A stretch of 64,000 bases of DNA, taken from assembly GCF_002893765.1 (NCBI RefSeq), contig NZ_CP025938.1, positions 1,302,001 through 1,366,000 of the forward strand, in the 5' to 3' direction. How positions within the stretch are numbered: the first letter of the stretch is position 1; every line of letters begins with the position of its first letter. Positions 26,602 through 35,452 of the stretch are shown one piece after another. Source of the DNA: Tamlana carrageenivorans. GTDB lineage: Bacteria > Bacteroidota > Bacteroidia > Flavobacteriales > Flavobacteriaceae. The notes under the pieces were generated by a model. That model ran no database searches. It had not been told where the DNA came from and worked only from the letters and a program-made list of their open reading frames with translations. A program made the position numbers and the translations under genes.

Positions 26602-27621
26602 ATGGCAAAAAATCTTCTAACATTCAGCTTATTTTGCGCAATTTTTTTCTTCGGAATTCAAAATTATACTGCTCAAAATGTTGCTGTTAAAACATCACAA
26701 AGTAGTTTGAAACAACCACCATATCTAAAAGCAGGCGATTCTGTTGCTATTGTAGCGCCTGCGGGCATTTTAAAAAACAGACAGGCTGAAATACAAAAAG
26801 CACAAGCCCTTTTAAAAAGTTGGGGCTTACACACTGTGGTTGGAAAACATGTATTTACACAAAACAATCATTTTGCTGGCAGTGATGATGAGCGCTGTGA
26901 AGATTTCCAAAACGCCATAGACGACCCTAGTATTAAAGCCGTTTGGTGTGCTAGAGGCGGTTACGGCGCTGTACGTATTTTGGACAAATTGAACTGGACG
27001 AATTTTAAAAAACATCCGAAATGGATTATCGGTTATTCGGATATTACAGCCCTGCATAGCGATGTCCATAATTTAGGCTACCAATCACTACACGCTATGA
27101 TGTGTACGAGTTTACAAGATACTCCAGAATCTATTAAAGAAACCATTTCAACCTTTAAAAACACCCTTATGGGAACGCCTAATTCCTATACTTTAAAGGG
27201 GTCGAACTACAACAAACCAGGAACAGTTTCTGGTGAATTAGTTGGTGGAAATTTAAGCATTTTACAAACCATGTTGGGTTCTAATTCTAGCCTTAATACC
27301 TCTGGAAAAATACTATTTATTGAAGAAATTGGTGAATACAAATATCATATTGATCGCTTATTACAAAGCTTAAAGCGTGCGGGATATTTTGATCATTGCG
27401 CAGGGGTTATTGTTGGCGATATGACCAAAATTAAGAAAAACACCACCCCATGGGGCAGCTCCATAGAACAACTTATTTTAGACGTTTTAGCCGATTACGA
27501 CTTTCCTGTGACTTTTAATATGCCAGCTGGACATGACAAGGACAATCGGGCTTTAATTTTTGGCCGTGTTGTAAACCTTTCTGTTGAAAAAGAAAAATCT
27601 ACAATAAACTTCGAAAAATAA
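26602..27621 (+). CDS. S66-family LD-carboxypeptidase, exported
   Basis: LD-carboxypeptidases (LdcA, family S66) remove the terminal D-Ala from tetrapeptides in murein recycling. The catalytic Ser lies in WIIGYSDITALH, the Glu in FIEEIGEYKYHIDRLL and the His in MPAGHDKDNR. The protein has an N-terminal signal peptide (LLTFSLFCAIFFFG), so it probably works outside the cytoplasm. I chose the ATG at 26602 (339 aa). An upstream ATG at 26587 is possible, but a TACTTTTA -7-like element lies between the two. Confidence 0.88.
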   Translation: MAKNLLTFSLFCAIFFFGIQNYTAQNVAVKTSQSSLKQPPYLKAGDSVAIVAPAGILKNRQAEIQKAQALLKSWGLHTVVGKHVFTQNNHFAGSDDERCEDFQNAIDDPSIKAVWCARGGYGAVRILDKLNWTNFKKHPKWIIGYSDITALHSDVHNLGYQSLHAMMCTSLQDTPESIKETISTFKNTLMGTPNSYTLKGSNYNKPGTVSGELVGGNLSILQTMLGSNSSLNTSGKILFIEEIGEYKYHIDRLLQSLKRAGYFDHCAGVIVGDMTKIKKNTTPWGSSIEQLILDVLADYDFPVTFNMPAGHDKDNRALIFGRVVNLSVEKEKSTINFEK

Positions 27622-27655
27622 CCCTTAAACACCAGTAGCATACTACAACATTACA

Positions 27656-27696
27656 AAAAAAGCCACCTATGATTGAGACAACACGGTGGCTTTTTT
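27656..27696. terminator. Bidirectional terminator
   Basis: AAAAAAGCCACC and GGTGGCTTTTTT form a perfect 12-bp stem between the convergent LD-carboxypeptidase and TerB/J-domain genes. A-run and T-run flank it, so it can stop transcription from both sides. Confidence 0.85.
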
Positions 27697-27714
27697 AGAC
27701 TGTGAATACAGGGT

Positions 27715-28467
27715 TTAAAACCCGCGCTCCTTTTGAATTTGTTCATAAGCAGCCTGCACTTGCCTAAACTTTTCTTCGGCGCCTTTTTGATGTGCAGGTC
27801 CAAGATGAATCACTTTATCAGGGTGATACTTTTTAGCCATTTTACGGTAAGCTTTTTTAATCTCGTCGACAGAAGCCGATTTATCGATCTCTAAAACTTT
27901 ATAAGCCGCATTGCTATCGTTATAAAACATGGCTTTAATACTTTCATAATCTCTTTCTGAAATCCCTAAATAGCCTGAAATCTTAAAAATTTGATCGACC
28001 TCATCTTGAGTAACAGCACCATCGGCCTTAGCAATTCCGAATAAAAAATGTAAAAGTTGTAAACGTGAAGCATGCTCCATCATCTGGCGTATTTGCAAAC
28101 AAACGGGACGCAGCGACACTTGCTGCTTATTAATATTCTTAAAAAGTTTAAAGGCATGATTAGCACGCTCCTTTCCGTACATACCCACAAATTGCTGACG
28201 TACGAAATCCAATTCACGCTGATCTAGTTTTCCGTTTGCTTTGATTACCGAGGATGCTAAAATGAGTAAACTCACTTCAAAATCGCCCGATTGGGTGCGT
28301 GTTTGAGCTCTTTGTCTTTTATCGAAGGCTTCCTTTTCGGAAAAAAAAGGATCAATACCCTCAGACATTGAATCTATTAAACTCCCTATAGCCACACCAA
28401 TAATGGCGCCTATAGGTCCGCCAAACGACCATCCAATAGCACCACCAATCCATTTTGAATAACTCAT
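27715..28467 (-). CDS. DjlA-like protein: TerB domain plus C-terminal J domain
   Basis: This 250-aa protein has a glycine-rich hydrophobic N-terminus (IGGAIGWSFGGPIGAIIGVAIGS) that may associate with the membrane. A TerB-like helical domain covers residues about 65-175. A C-terminal J domain contains the HPD motif in KKAYRKMAKKYHPDKV. The order matches DjlA, a membrane DnaK co-chaperone. J domains stimulate the ATPase of DnaK; the client here is unknown. It is a single gene with a bidirectional terminator downstream. Confidence 0.87.
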   Translation of the reverse strand: MSYSKWIGGAIGWSFGGPIGAIIGVAIGSLIDSMSEGIDPFFSEKEAFDKRQRAQTRTQSGDFEVSLLILASSVIKANGKLDQRELDFVRQQFVGMYGKERANHAFKLFKNINKQQVSLRPVCLQIRQMMEHASRLQLLHFLFGIAKADGAVTQDEVDQIFKISGYLGISERDYESIKAMFYNDSNAAYKVLEIDKSASVDEIKKAYRKMAKKYHPDKVIHLGPAHQKGAEEKFRQVQAAYEQIQKERGF

Positions 28468-28632
28468 GTAAGTATTTGTTTTAATTAACGTCCAACACCA
28501 TCAATACCTATTTCTTTAATTAAAAAGAATTAGGTTGATAGTCTTTACGCTTAGCTCAAATTTTAAATTAAATAATAAGCGTAAATATAATATTTGTTAA
28601 TGGATTGCTTTACGCAATTGTAACACAATTGG

Positions 28633-28640
28633 TATCTTTG
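28633..28640 (+). promoter_or_regulatory. -7 promoter box of the bacilliredoxin gene
   Basis: TATCTTTG is an exact TAnnTTTG match and ends 34 bases before the ATG at 28675. Confidence 0.55.
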
Positions 28641-28674
28641 CAATCAAAATTTTTAATTATTAAAATTATAATAT

Positions 28675-29085
28675 ATGTATCCAGCAGAATTAGTAAAACC
28701 AATGCGCGAAGATTTAACCCAAGTTGGTTTTGAAGAATTACATACAGCCCAAGAGGTTGAAACTGCTTTAGCAAAAGAAGGAACAACGTTAGTCGTTGTA
28801 AATTCGGTTTGTGGTTGTGCCGCTGCTAATGCACGCCCAGGAGCAAAAATGAGTTTAGACAATGCCAAAAAACCTAATCATATTGTAACGGTTTTTGCTG
28901 GGGTTGATAAAGAAGCTGTTGATGCTGCTCGTGGTCATATGGTACCTTTCCCTCCAAGCTCTCCTAGCATGGCTTTATTTAAAGATGGTGAATTGGTACA
29001 CATGTTAGAGCGCCATCATATTGAAGGTCGTCCAGCCGAACTTATTGCAGACAATTTAAAAGATGCCTACAACGAGCATTGTTAA
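28675..29085 (+). CDS. BrxA/BrxB-family bacilliredoxin
   Basis: This 136-aa thioredoxin-fold protein belongs to the YphP/YqiW (BrxA/BrxB) family. The active motif is CGC (Cys46, Cys48) in VNSVCGCAAANARPG. The family C-terminal block HMLERHHIEGRPAELIADNL is present. In Bacillus these proteins reduce bacillithiol mixed disulfides; in Flavobacteriaceae the same family is common, but whether bacillithiol is the thiol here is an inference. It is a single gene with its own promoter and terminator. Confidence 0.92.
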   Translation: MYPAELVKPMREDLTQVGFEELHTAQEVETALAKEGTTLVVVNSVCGCAAANARPGAKMSLDNAKKPNHIVTVFAGVDKEAVDAARGHMVPFPPSSPSMALFKDGELVHMLERHHIEGRPAELIADNLKDAYNEHC

Positions 29086-29162
29086 ACATTAGTTTTTCAC
29101 TGAAATTTGGAAACGTTTCAGAGTGATGAACGATACTGTGAAAAACCGGTTTATTACCATAC

Positions 29163-29193
29163 AAAACCACGATAATACACTTATTGTGGTTTT
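29163..29193 (+). terminator. Rho-independent terminator of the bacilliredoxin gene
   Basis: AAAACCAC pairs with GTGGTTTT, extended inward by ATAA/TTAT around a mismatch, and is followed by a T-run. It lies 78 bases after the stop codon. Confidence 0.75.
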
Positions 29194-29241
29194 TTTGTGA
29201 CCTACATTTAAACCAAACCAAGATTTACTTATTTTTGAACC

Positions 29242-29979
29242 ATGCAAAAAATCATCTCATACCCCTTAAGTATTATATATACTTTTTTGTTTTTTATTAC
29301 CCTAGTAATTTTTCACGGTTTACAGTGGTTTTCCTTTAATGTTTTTGGTTACAGCATGCATAAAAAAGTTGTCGATGCTTTACAATTTTGCTTAATGCGC
29401 TGCGCCAACATTTTAGGCACCCGATTTACCTTTACGAACCCTTATAAAATTGATACCAATGTGCCCTTAATTATCGTGGCTAATCATCAAAGCTTACACG
29501 ATATTTATCCCATTACTTGGTATATGCGTAAACACCATCCTAAATTTATTAGTAAAATTGAATTAGGAAAAGGCATACCAAGTGTTTCATATAATTTACG
29601 TCACGGTGGTGGTGCCTTAATAGACCGTAAAAATCCTCGTCAATCTATTCCTGCCTTAATGAAGTTTGGTGAGTATATTGAAAACAATAAACGAGCTGCA
29701 GTCATTTTCCCAGAAGGCACACGTAGTAAAGATGGCACACCAAAACCATTTCAAACCAAAGGCTTAGAAATTTTATTCAAAAAAATTCCTTCGGCACTGG
29801 TAGTTCCTATCACTATAAATAACTCATGGAAAATGTTAAAATATGGAAATTTCCCTATGGGTTTAGGGACTCATATCACATTTACCGTGCATAAGCCTTT
29901 AAAAGTTAGTACCTTTGCAAATAAACAAGACCTAATACATAGTATTGAAACTACTATAACAAATAGTATCGAACCATAA
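29242..29979 (+). CDS. PlsC-type lysophospholipid acyltransferase
   Basis: The 245-aa inner-membrane protein acylates a lysophospholipid, probably 1-acylglycerol 3-phosphate. A hydrophobic N-terminal helix (IIYTFLFFITLVIFHGL) is followed by the catalytic HX4D motif in ANHQSLHDIY and the glycerol-phosphate-binding motif FPEGTRSKDG, with VPITINNSW as the fourth block. It is 11 bases upstream of an acyl-ACP desaturase gene, so membrane lipid acylation and desaturation appear linked. A second paralogue of the family is at 58677-59426. Confidence 0.9.
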   Translation: MQKIISYPLSIIYTFLFFITLVIFHGLQWFSFNVFGYSMHKKVVDALQFCLMRCANILGTRFTFTNPYKIDTNVPLIIVANHQSLHDIYPITWYMRKHHPKFISKIELGKGIPSVSYNLRHGGGALIDRKNPRQSIPALMKFGEYIENNKRAAVIFPEGTRSKDGTPKPFQTKGLEILFKKIPSALVVPITINNSWKMLKYGNFPMGLGTHITFTVHKPLKVSTFANKQDLIHSIETTITNSIEP

Positions 29980-29990
29980 CATTACAAACC

Positions 29991-30992
29991 ATGTCATTAA
30001 AAAATAAAAGGTTAGAAGTCATGCAGTTTTTGGAAAAAGACGTTGACGCCCTAATGGAAAAATATTTAATTCCTATTGATTCCATTTGGCAACCAACCGA
30101 CTTTTTACCGAATTCTGAAACTACAGATGATAAGTTTTTCGAAGAAGTAAAAGAAATTCGTGAACTTGCCAAAGAACTCCCTTATGATTTTTGGGTGGTT
30201 TTAGTAGGTGATATGATTACCGAAGAAGCCTTACCAACTTACGAATCGTGGTTAATGGATGTTGAAGGCGTCAACCAAATGGACGGTAAAGAAAACGGTT
30301 GGTCAAAATGGGTACGCCAATGGACCGCCGAAGAAAACAGACACGGCGACGTTCTAAATAAATACCTTTATCTATCGGGCAGGGTAAATATGAAAGAAAT
30401 TGAAATAACCACTCAGCATTTAATTGCCGATGGTTTTGATATTGGTACAGACCGCGACCCTTATAAAAACTTTGTATATACCAGTTTTCAAGAATTAGCA
30501 ACTTACATTTCGCATAATCGCGTTGCAAAAATAGCAAAAGACGTGGGCAACAAACGTTTGTCTAAAATGTGTAAAATTATATCTGGTGATGAAATGCGCC
30601 ATCACCATGCCTATTCAGATTTTGTAGATCGTATTTTTAAAGTAGATCCAAGCCAAATGATGATGGCTTTTCATTATATGATGAAACAAAAAATTACCAT
30701 GCCTGCACATTTCTTAAGAGAATCTGGCGGTAAAATAAGTTCTGCTTTTGAAGAGTTTTCAAACACAGCACAGCGAATTGGAGTTTACACTTCTACCGAT
30801 TATGTTGATATTCTTCAGAAATTAATAGACCGTTGGGAAATCGATAAAATTACTGGATTGAATGACGAAGCTGAAAAAGCTAGAGATTATTTAATGAAAC
30901 TTCCTGCCAGAATGTACCGTTTAGCCGACCGCATGAAGATTCCTGAAAATTCTTTTCAATTTAAATGGGTGGAGCCAGCTATTATTAAATAG
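29991..30992 (+). CDS. Acyl-ACP desaturase (ferritin-like di-iron family)
   Basis: The 333-aa soluble enzyme belongs to the stearoyl-ACP Delta9-desaturase family, which inserts a double bond in ACP-bound fatty acids using a di-iron centre. The two ligand helices have the EExxH signatures in WTAEENRHGDVLNKYL and ISGDEMRHHHAY, and additional Glu ligands are in VGDMITEEALPTYES and SFQELATYISH. Length is as expected. It follows the PlsC-like acyltransferase by 11 bases, so both probably form an operon for unsaturated phospholipids. Confidence 0.92.
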   Translation: MSLKNKRLEVMQFLEKDVDALMEKYLIPIDSIWQPTDFLPNSETTDDKFFEEVKEIRELAKELPYDFWVVLVGDMITEEALPTYESWLMDVEGVNQMDGKENGWSKWVRQWTAEENRHGDVLNKYLYLSGRVNMKEIEITTQHLIADGFDIGTDRDPYKNFVYTSFQELATYISHNRVAKIAKDVGNKRLSKMCKIISGDEMRHHHAYSDFVDRIFKVDPSQMMMAFHYMMKQKITMPAHFLRESGGKISSAFEEFSNTAQRIGVYTSTDYVDILQKLIDRWEIDKITGLNDEAEKARDYLMKLPARMYRLADRMKIPENSFQFKWVEPAIIK

Positions 30993-31042
30993 ATTGTTAA
31001 TTCGTTTCACTGAAAAACACAATATTATAATTACATAAATTC

Positions 31043-31070
31043 ATTCCTTTCAGTTTAACTGGAAGGAATT
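31043..31070 (+). terminator. Rho-independent terminator of the desaturase operon
   Basis: ATTCCTT pairs with AAGGAAT and CAGT with ACTG around a small mismatch, followed by TTTTTTC. It lies 50 bases after the desaturase stop codon and just before the HD hydrolase gene. Confidence 0.7.
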
Positions 31071-31084
31071 TTTTCTTTTAAAAT

Positions 31085-31741
31085 ATGCACACTTCCGAAG
31101 TTATCATTAATAAAACCATTGCCTTTGTAAAATCGACTTTAGCCCATGCCGAAGGTGGCCACGATTGGTTTCATATAGAACGGGTTTATAAAAACGCGTT
31201 GCTTATAGCCAAAACTGAAAAAGCAAACGATTTTATAATTGCTTTAGGCGCGTTACTTCATGATATTGCCGATAGTAAGTTTTATAACGGCGATGAAACT
31301 GTTGGCCCTAAAAAAGCACAAGCCTTTCTTTCGGAATTAAAGGTAGATGAGGCCGTAATTACTCATGTAGTAAATATCATCAAACATATTTCGTTTAAAG
31401 GTGGCAATGAAACGCAAACATTTACATCGCCCGAATTAGCCATTGTTCAGGATGCCGATAGATTGGATGCTATTGGCGCCATAGGTATTGCGAGATGCTT
31501 TAATTATGGCGGATTTAAAAATCGTGCACTTTACAATCCGGATATTACTCCTAATTTAAATATGACAAAAGCCGAATACAAAAACTCAACTGCACCAACT
31601 ATAAATCATTTTTACGAAAAACTTTTGCTACTAAAAGATCGCATGAATACCGAAACAGGAAAAAAAATAGCCCTAGAACGCCATAATTATATGTTAGGCT
31701 TTTTAGAGCAATTCTACAAGGAGTGGGAAGGACTGAAATAA
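31085..31741 (+). CDS. HD-domain phosphohydrolase
   Basis: This 218-aa cytoplasmic protein has the HD superfamily layout: His in GHDWFHIERVYKNA, the HD pair in ALGALLHDIADSKF, another His in NIIKHISFKGG, and the distal Asp in VQDADRLDAIGAIGIAR. Such enzymes hydrolyse phosphate esters of nucleotides; similar E. coli proteins (YedJ/YpgQ type) act on nucleoside triphosphates. The substrate here is not known. It probably has its own promoter, because a terminator precedes it. Confidence 0.87.
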   Translation: MHTSEVIINKTIAFVKSTLAHAEGGHDWFHIERVYKNALLIAKTEKANDFIIALGALLHDIADSKFYNGDETVGPKKAQAFLSELKVDEAVITHVVNIIKHISFKGGNETQTFTSPELAIVQDADRLDAIGAIGIARCFNYGGFKNRALYNPDITPNLNMTKAEYKNSTAPTINHFYEKLLLLKDRMNTETGKKIALERHNYMLGFLEQFYKEWEGLK

Positions 31742-31764
31742 TATAATTATAGGCTACTATAAAT

Positions 31765-31802
31765 AAAAATCTCAGATGGATTAAAGCCAATCTGAGATTT
31801 TT
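31765..31802. terminator. Bidirectional terminator
   Basis: AAAAATCTCAGAT and ATCTGAGATTTTT form a perfect 13-bp stem with a 12-base loop between the convergent HD hydrolase and AraC genes. Confidence 0.85.
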
Positions 31803-31830
31803 AGGTTATAACACAATGGGGACATCACCC

Positions 31831-32706
31831 CTAACTAATCATCTTTTTAATTTCCTTTCTATAATTTGAGGCACTTTTACCGGTAATATCATTAAAAGTT
31901 TTATTAAAGTGCGAAAAGTTATTAAATCCACACTCAAAACAAACATCGGCGATACTCATTTCTAACTCTTCAGAAAGTAATTTGGTCGCATGTACCACAC
32001 GGTATTCATTAACAATTTGTGTAAAGGTTTTACCAGTGGCCTTTTTAAAGTACCTACAGAAGGCCGGAACCGTCATACTAACCTTGTCTGCAATTTCATC
32101 TAAGGCTATATGGTGCGTAAAGTTTTTATTCACATATTTAAAAATCACACCAATTTTAGCACTGTCTTGTGCTTCGGCTTCGAAAGCCAAACCGTCGGCA
32201 TTCAATAAACTATAATCGTCGGTTTTGGATAAATAACGTAGAATCTCCAAAAATTTAATAACACGCTTTAAGCCTTTATATTCATATAATTTTTCAATTT
32301 TCGGACCTATTTTTTGCTTGGTTTCTACTTTAAAGCGAATACCCTTTTTAGCCCTTTCAAATAAAGCCGCGATATTGGCCATTTCGGGAACATTTAAAAA
32401 ATCGTCTCCTAAAAAATTAGATTTAAACTGTATAGTCGTTTCTGTACCATTAGCGGTTAAACGGTCTGTAAAACCATTATGAGGTAAATTAGAACCTATT
32501 AATATTAACTGACTGTTGTTAAAATAGGACAAGTGTGTACCAATATGAGTCTTCCCTTGTCCTTTATTTATATATATAAGTTCTAATTCTGGATGGAAAT
32601 GCCAGAAGGCGCCATTCTTATCTACCTGTTCTACATGCTGTTTAACCAAGATCGAGCTACCAAAACTTGGACTTAGCTTCTTTAATGTGGGTTTCTTAGC
32701 AATCAT
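31831..32706 (-). CDS. AraC-family transcriptional regulator
   Basis: The 291-aa regulator has an N-terminal cupin-like sensor domain (WHFHPELELIYINKGQGKTHIG...LIGSNLPHNG) and a C-terminal pair of helix-turn-helix motifs (IALDEIADKVSMTVPAFCRYFKKATGKTF; SIADVCFECGFNNFSHFNKTF). It is divergent from the array of secreted-protein genes with 204 bases between. It may regulate that array, whose members share a promoter element; this is inference from position only. The ligand is unknown. Confidence 0.92.
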   Translation of the reverse strand: MIAKKPTLKKLSPSFGSSILVKQHVEQVDKNGAFWHFHPELELIYINKGQGKTHIGTHLSYFNNSQLILIGSNLPHNGFTDRLTANGTETTIQFKSNFLGDDFLNVPEMANIAALFERAKKGIRFKVETKQKIGPKIEKLYEYKGLKRVIKFLEILRYLSKTDDYSLLNADGLAFEAEAQDSAKIGVIFKYVNKNFTHHIALDEIADKVSMTVPAFCRYFKKATGKTFTQIVNEYRVVHATKLLSEELEMSIADVCFECGFNNFSHFNKTFNDITGKSASNYRKEIKKMIS

Positions 32707-32839
32707 AATCGAGGGTTTTTATTAGCAAAATTAATACATATTATGCATACGTTGTATATTTATTTAACTCAAATATATGTTAAATTAACTTCACTCACAG
32801 TTAACAATTACTTAATAGATAAAATAGCATATAAATAAG

Positions 32840-32882
32840 CCAAAATTGATGTTTTGTAACCTCTGCATCTCACATATCTTTG
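32840..32882 (+). promoter_or_regulatory. Promoter of the first array gene, with shared upstream element
   Basis: TATCTTTG at 32875-32882 is an exact -7 box. The element CAAAATTGATGTTTTGTAAC at 32841-32860 covers the -33 region (TTTTG) and resembles the element before the other array genes. The ATG is 29 bases after the -7 box. Confidence 0.6.
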
Positions 32883-32910
32883 TACCGTTGAACGTTATAA
32901 ACGACTCACT

Positions 32911-33510
32911 ATGAAAAACATACTTACACTAACGAAAAAAGGGATCTTGATAGTTGCTATGCTTGCAACCGTTTTAGGTTTCGCTGAAGGAGATGCTAAG
33001 GTTATCGTAAAGAGAGACGCAAAAAAAACGACTATAACATTAGAGGATGTCAAACCGGGCGATTTAGTTTCTATAAAAGACAACCAGGGTATCATCATTT
33101 TTAAAGAATCGGTAGAAACTACTGGTACTTATAAAAAAGGATTTGATTTAACAGAATTAGCCAATGGCGATTATGTTTTCGAAATTGATAAAGATTTAGA
33201 AGTAAACACGATTCCATTTAAAGTTCGTGCTAATGAAATTGAATTTGATGAATCTGAAGAATCAACATATTTTAAACCACATACAAAGAAGGAAGCCGAT
33301 TTACTTTATGTAACCAAACTTTGTTCTAACAATGAAGCAACCATCATTAATATTTTTAATGAAGTTGAACAAGGTACCTACAAAATGGTTCATTCGGAAT
33401 TGATCGAGAATACCTTAGCTATCAAAAAGGTTTATAAATTGAATAAAGGAAATTATAAAATTACAATACACTCTAATAATAAGGAGTACACAAAATTCAT
33501 TAATAATTAG
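32911..33510 (+). CDS. Secreted protein of tandem paralogue family, member A
   Basis: The 199-aa protein starts with a signal peptide (KKGILIVAMLATVLGFAEG). The mature part begins with a beta-sandwich-like region (TITLEDVKPGDLVSIKDNQG; GTYKKGFDLTELANGDYVFEIDKDLEVNTIPFKV), similar in pattern to type IX sorting or Big-like domains, and then a second beta-rich half from about residue 118. Family members share the motif NGxYxFEIDKxL and a KPxxxxxxDLLYVTKL segment. I do not recognise a named family. It is the first and one of the more divergent of six tandem paralogues (to 37908). Confidence 0.7.
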   Translation: MKNILTLTKKGILIVAMLATVLGFAEGDAKVIVKRDAKKTTITLEDVKPGDLVSIKDNQGIIIFKESVETTGTYKKGFDLTELANGDYVFEIDKDLEVNTIPFKVRANEIEFDESEESTYFKPHTKKEADLLYVTKLCSNNEATIINIFNEVEQGTYKMVHSELIENTLAIKKVYKLNKGNYKITIHSNNKEYTKFINN

Positions 33511-33542
33511 TTTAATGTCTTATTTAGTTTAGTTTAGTTGGT

Positions 33543-33567
33543 AAAGTGGGCTGTGGTGGCCCACTTT
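33543..33567 (+). terminator. Rho-independent terminator of array member A
   Basis: AAAGTGGGC and GCCCACTTT form a perfect 9-bp stem followed by T residues, 33 bases after the stop. It shows that the array genes are separate transcription units. Confidence 0.85.
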
Positions 33568-33768
33568 TTTTTGTTTTATTTTTTAGGTTATGCGACTTAA
33601 ACTTCCATAGGATTTGTTTTTACCTTTATAAGACATGAAAACACAACTTTGAAACCTCTTATTGTTGCGTAGCATAATCACACAGAATCAATATAGCACA
33701 CATTATAATCAATTACGATGTTTTAAAATGAAGACTATTCTTATAAATTTACACATAAATACCTCATT

Positions 33769-34230
33769 TTGAAAAACATAACTCGTCTCTCACAAAATTT
33801 ACTGCTTTTAACAGTCTTGTTATGCAGTTTACAAGGCCATGCAAAGAAAGCCGCTTATTACAATGTTAAAAATTCTAAAAAACAATCCTTATTAAGATTG
33901 AACGATATTTCCAAAGGAAGTTCATTATTATTACTAAATGACAAAAACCAGATTTTATTAAATAAACACCATCGAAATATTTCGGCGTTAGACCTGGACC
34001 ATATTAAAGATGGGCATTATACCATTAAAATAATAAACTCGGCGGAAGTTATGAGAATACCTATAATTATTTCATCAGGTATGGTATTCATAAACAACAA
34101 AGAAACACTTATAAATCTTAAACAATTTCAAAGTTTTTGCCATATTAAAAATATTTATGATCACAGATCACAAATCAGACTTTATGATGAGCGAAAAAAA
34201 TACAAAAACCATTTACTAAACTCATTCTAA
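33769..34230 (+). CDS. Secreted protein of tandem paralogue family, member B (short, divergent)
   Basis: The 153-aa protein starts at TTG (33769-33771), giving MKNITRLSQNLLLLTVLLCS, a signal peptide like those of its neighbours. The first 100 residues still follow the family pattern: LRLNDISKGSSLLLLNDKNQ, ISALDLDHIKDGHYTIKI and MRIPIIISSG. The C-terminal half is shorter and does not match: the KPF...YITKL part is missing and the end is basic. The TTG start, lost tail and lack of an evident TAnnTTTG box suggest a decaying copy, although the frame is open. Function unknown. Confidence 0.5.
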   Translation: MKNITRLSQNLLLLTVLLCSLQGHAKKAAYYNVKNSKKQSLLRLNDISKGSSLLLLNDKNQILLNKHHRNISALDLDHIKDGHYTIKIINSAEVMRIPIIISSGMVFINNKETLINLKQFQSFCHIKNIYDHRSQIRLYDERKKYKNHLLNSF

Positions 34231-34495
34231 CCCCCCTAAAATGAGATGATGTTAAAAGGGATCGTTTATATAGTATGCTATTATCATATTATATGGCACC
34301 CGTAAAAATATTTTTAACCTTAGCAATAAACATCGGTTTCATAAGCGCCACCACACAAATCAAACTTTAGCCGCTTTCTCAAATGACCTCCTTTTTTAGC
34401 AGCATTGGAGAAATTACCAAAATTACCTCTAATTTAACCTATTCCCCTTCAAACTTCCCCAACTCTATCCAACGGTTAATTTAACACACAAGTTG
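34231..34495. other. Intergenic stretch without a recognised gene
   Basis: AT-rich sequence between array members B and C. No ORF, RNA gene or clear terminator was recognised. The promoter of member C begins at its right edge. Confidence 0.5.
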
Positions 34496-34539
34496 GTCAA
34501 TTTCAGTGTTTTACACCTAAACCATCTCCCGTACCTTTG
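34496..34539 (+). promoter_or_regulatory. Promoter of array member C with shared upstream element
   Basis: TACCTTTG at 34532-34539 is an exact -7 box. GTCAATTTCAGTGTTTTAC at 34496-34514 is almost the same as the element before member F (37408-37426). The ATG at 34568 is 28 bases downstream. Confidence 0.6.
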
Positions 34540-34567
34540 CAGTATCAAAATAGAAAATTTATATATT

Positions 34568-35167
34568 ATGAATAACATATTGACAAACACAAAAAAAGGT
34601 TTTTTAATGGTAGCGTTATTAATTTCTACCTTAAGTTTCGCAAACGAAAATGCTTTCTATAGCATAAATGCTGAAGGTAACAGAACAACCTTAACATTAA
34701 ATTACGCGAAAGAAGGTACTGCCTTAGCTATTAAAGATGCCAATGGATCCGTTTTATATTCTGAAACTATTAAAGCCACTGGGAGATACAAAAGAGATTT
34801 TGATCTAAACTTTTTACCAAATGGAAACTATTTTTTTGAAATAAACAAAGATTTAGAGATTAAAGAAATTCCATTTACTTTAAATGCTGGAGTTGCAAAA
34901 TTCAATAAGGAAAAAGTGGTTTATAAACCGTTTATTAGAGTAGAAAACGATTTATTATACATTACTAAATTAGCAGTAGATGGTGAACCTTTAGACGTAA
35001 AAATTTATTTTACTGAAAAAAACAAACACAATTCGACACTTTTGGTTTCAGAAAAACTTAAATCGACCGATAAAATCGAAAAAGTATATAAATTAGAAGG
35101 TATGAACAAAGGTGAATTCCAAATTATATTACACTCTGGAAATAGAAGCTTTGAAAAAAATATTTAA
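34568..35167 (+). CDS. Secreted protein of tandem paralogue family, member C
   Basis: The 199-aa protein has a signal peptide ending at SFA-NEN (KKGFLMVALLISTLSFANE). The N-terminal beta-rich module (TLTLNYAKEGTALAIKDANGS; RYKRDFDLNFLPNGNYFFEINKDL) and the C-terminal module (VYKPFIRVENDLLYITKLAVDGEPLDV; GEFQIILHSGNRSFEKNI) match members D and E closely. The start at 34568 is chosen because the -7 box at 34532-34539 lies inside the longer frame from 34493. No catalytic motif was seen. Function unknown. Confidence 0.72.
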   Translation: MNNILTNTKKGFLMVALLISTLSFANENAFYSINAEGNRTTLTLNYAKEGTALAIKDANGSVLYSETIKATGRYKRDFDLNFLPNGNYFFEINKDLEIKEIPFTLNAGVAKFNKEKVVYKPFIRVENDLLYITKLAVDGEPLDVKIYFTEKNKHNSTLLVSEKLKSTDKIEKVYKLEGMNKGEFQIILHSGNRSFEKNI

Positions 35168-35189
35168 ACTAATTTTAGTTTTATATCAC

Positions 35190-35217
35190 AAGGGTAATCT
35201 TTTTAAAGGTTGCCCTT
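35190..35217 (+). terminator. Rho-independent terminator of array member C
   Basis: AAGGGTAATCTTT pairs with AAAGGTTGCCCTT with two G-U pairs, followed by a long T-run, 23 bases after the stop. Confidence 0.75.
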
Positions 35218-35380
35218 TTTTTTTATTCGAACTTAAAGGAATACTTACAATAACGCGATAATATAACATCATAAAAACACGTAAAAACCACAAAACAAAA
35301 CACAATTACCTAGCTTATATGCTAAATTAACTTAACACAAAATCAACATTAATATAACAGATAATCTAGCATACAAATTC

Positions 35381-35424
35381 GTCAATTCCCATGTTTTTCA
35401 GGATCTGCTTGCGCCATATCTTTG
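35381..35424 (+). promoter_or_regulatory. Promoter of array member D
   Basis: TATCTTTG at 35417-35424 is an exact -7 box. GTCAATTCCCATGTTTTTCA at 35381-35400 is the member D form of the shared element. The ATG at 35453 is 28 bases downstream. Confidence 0.6.
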
Positions 35425-35452
35425 TGGTATACAAAAGATAAAATTATTTACT

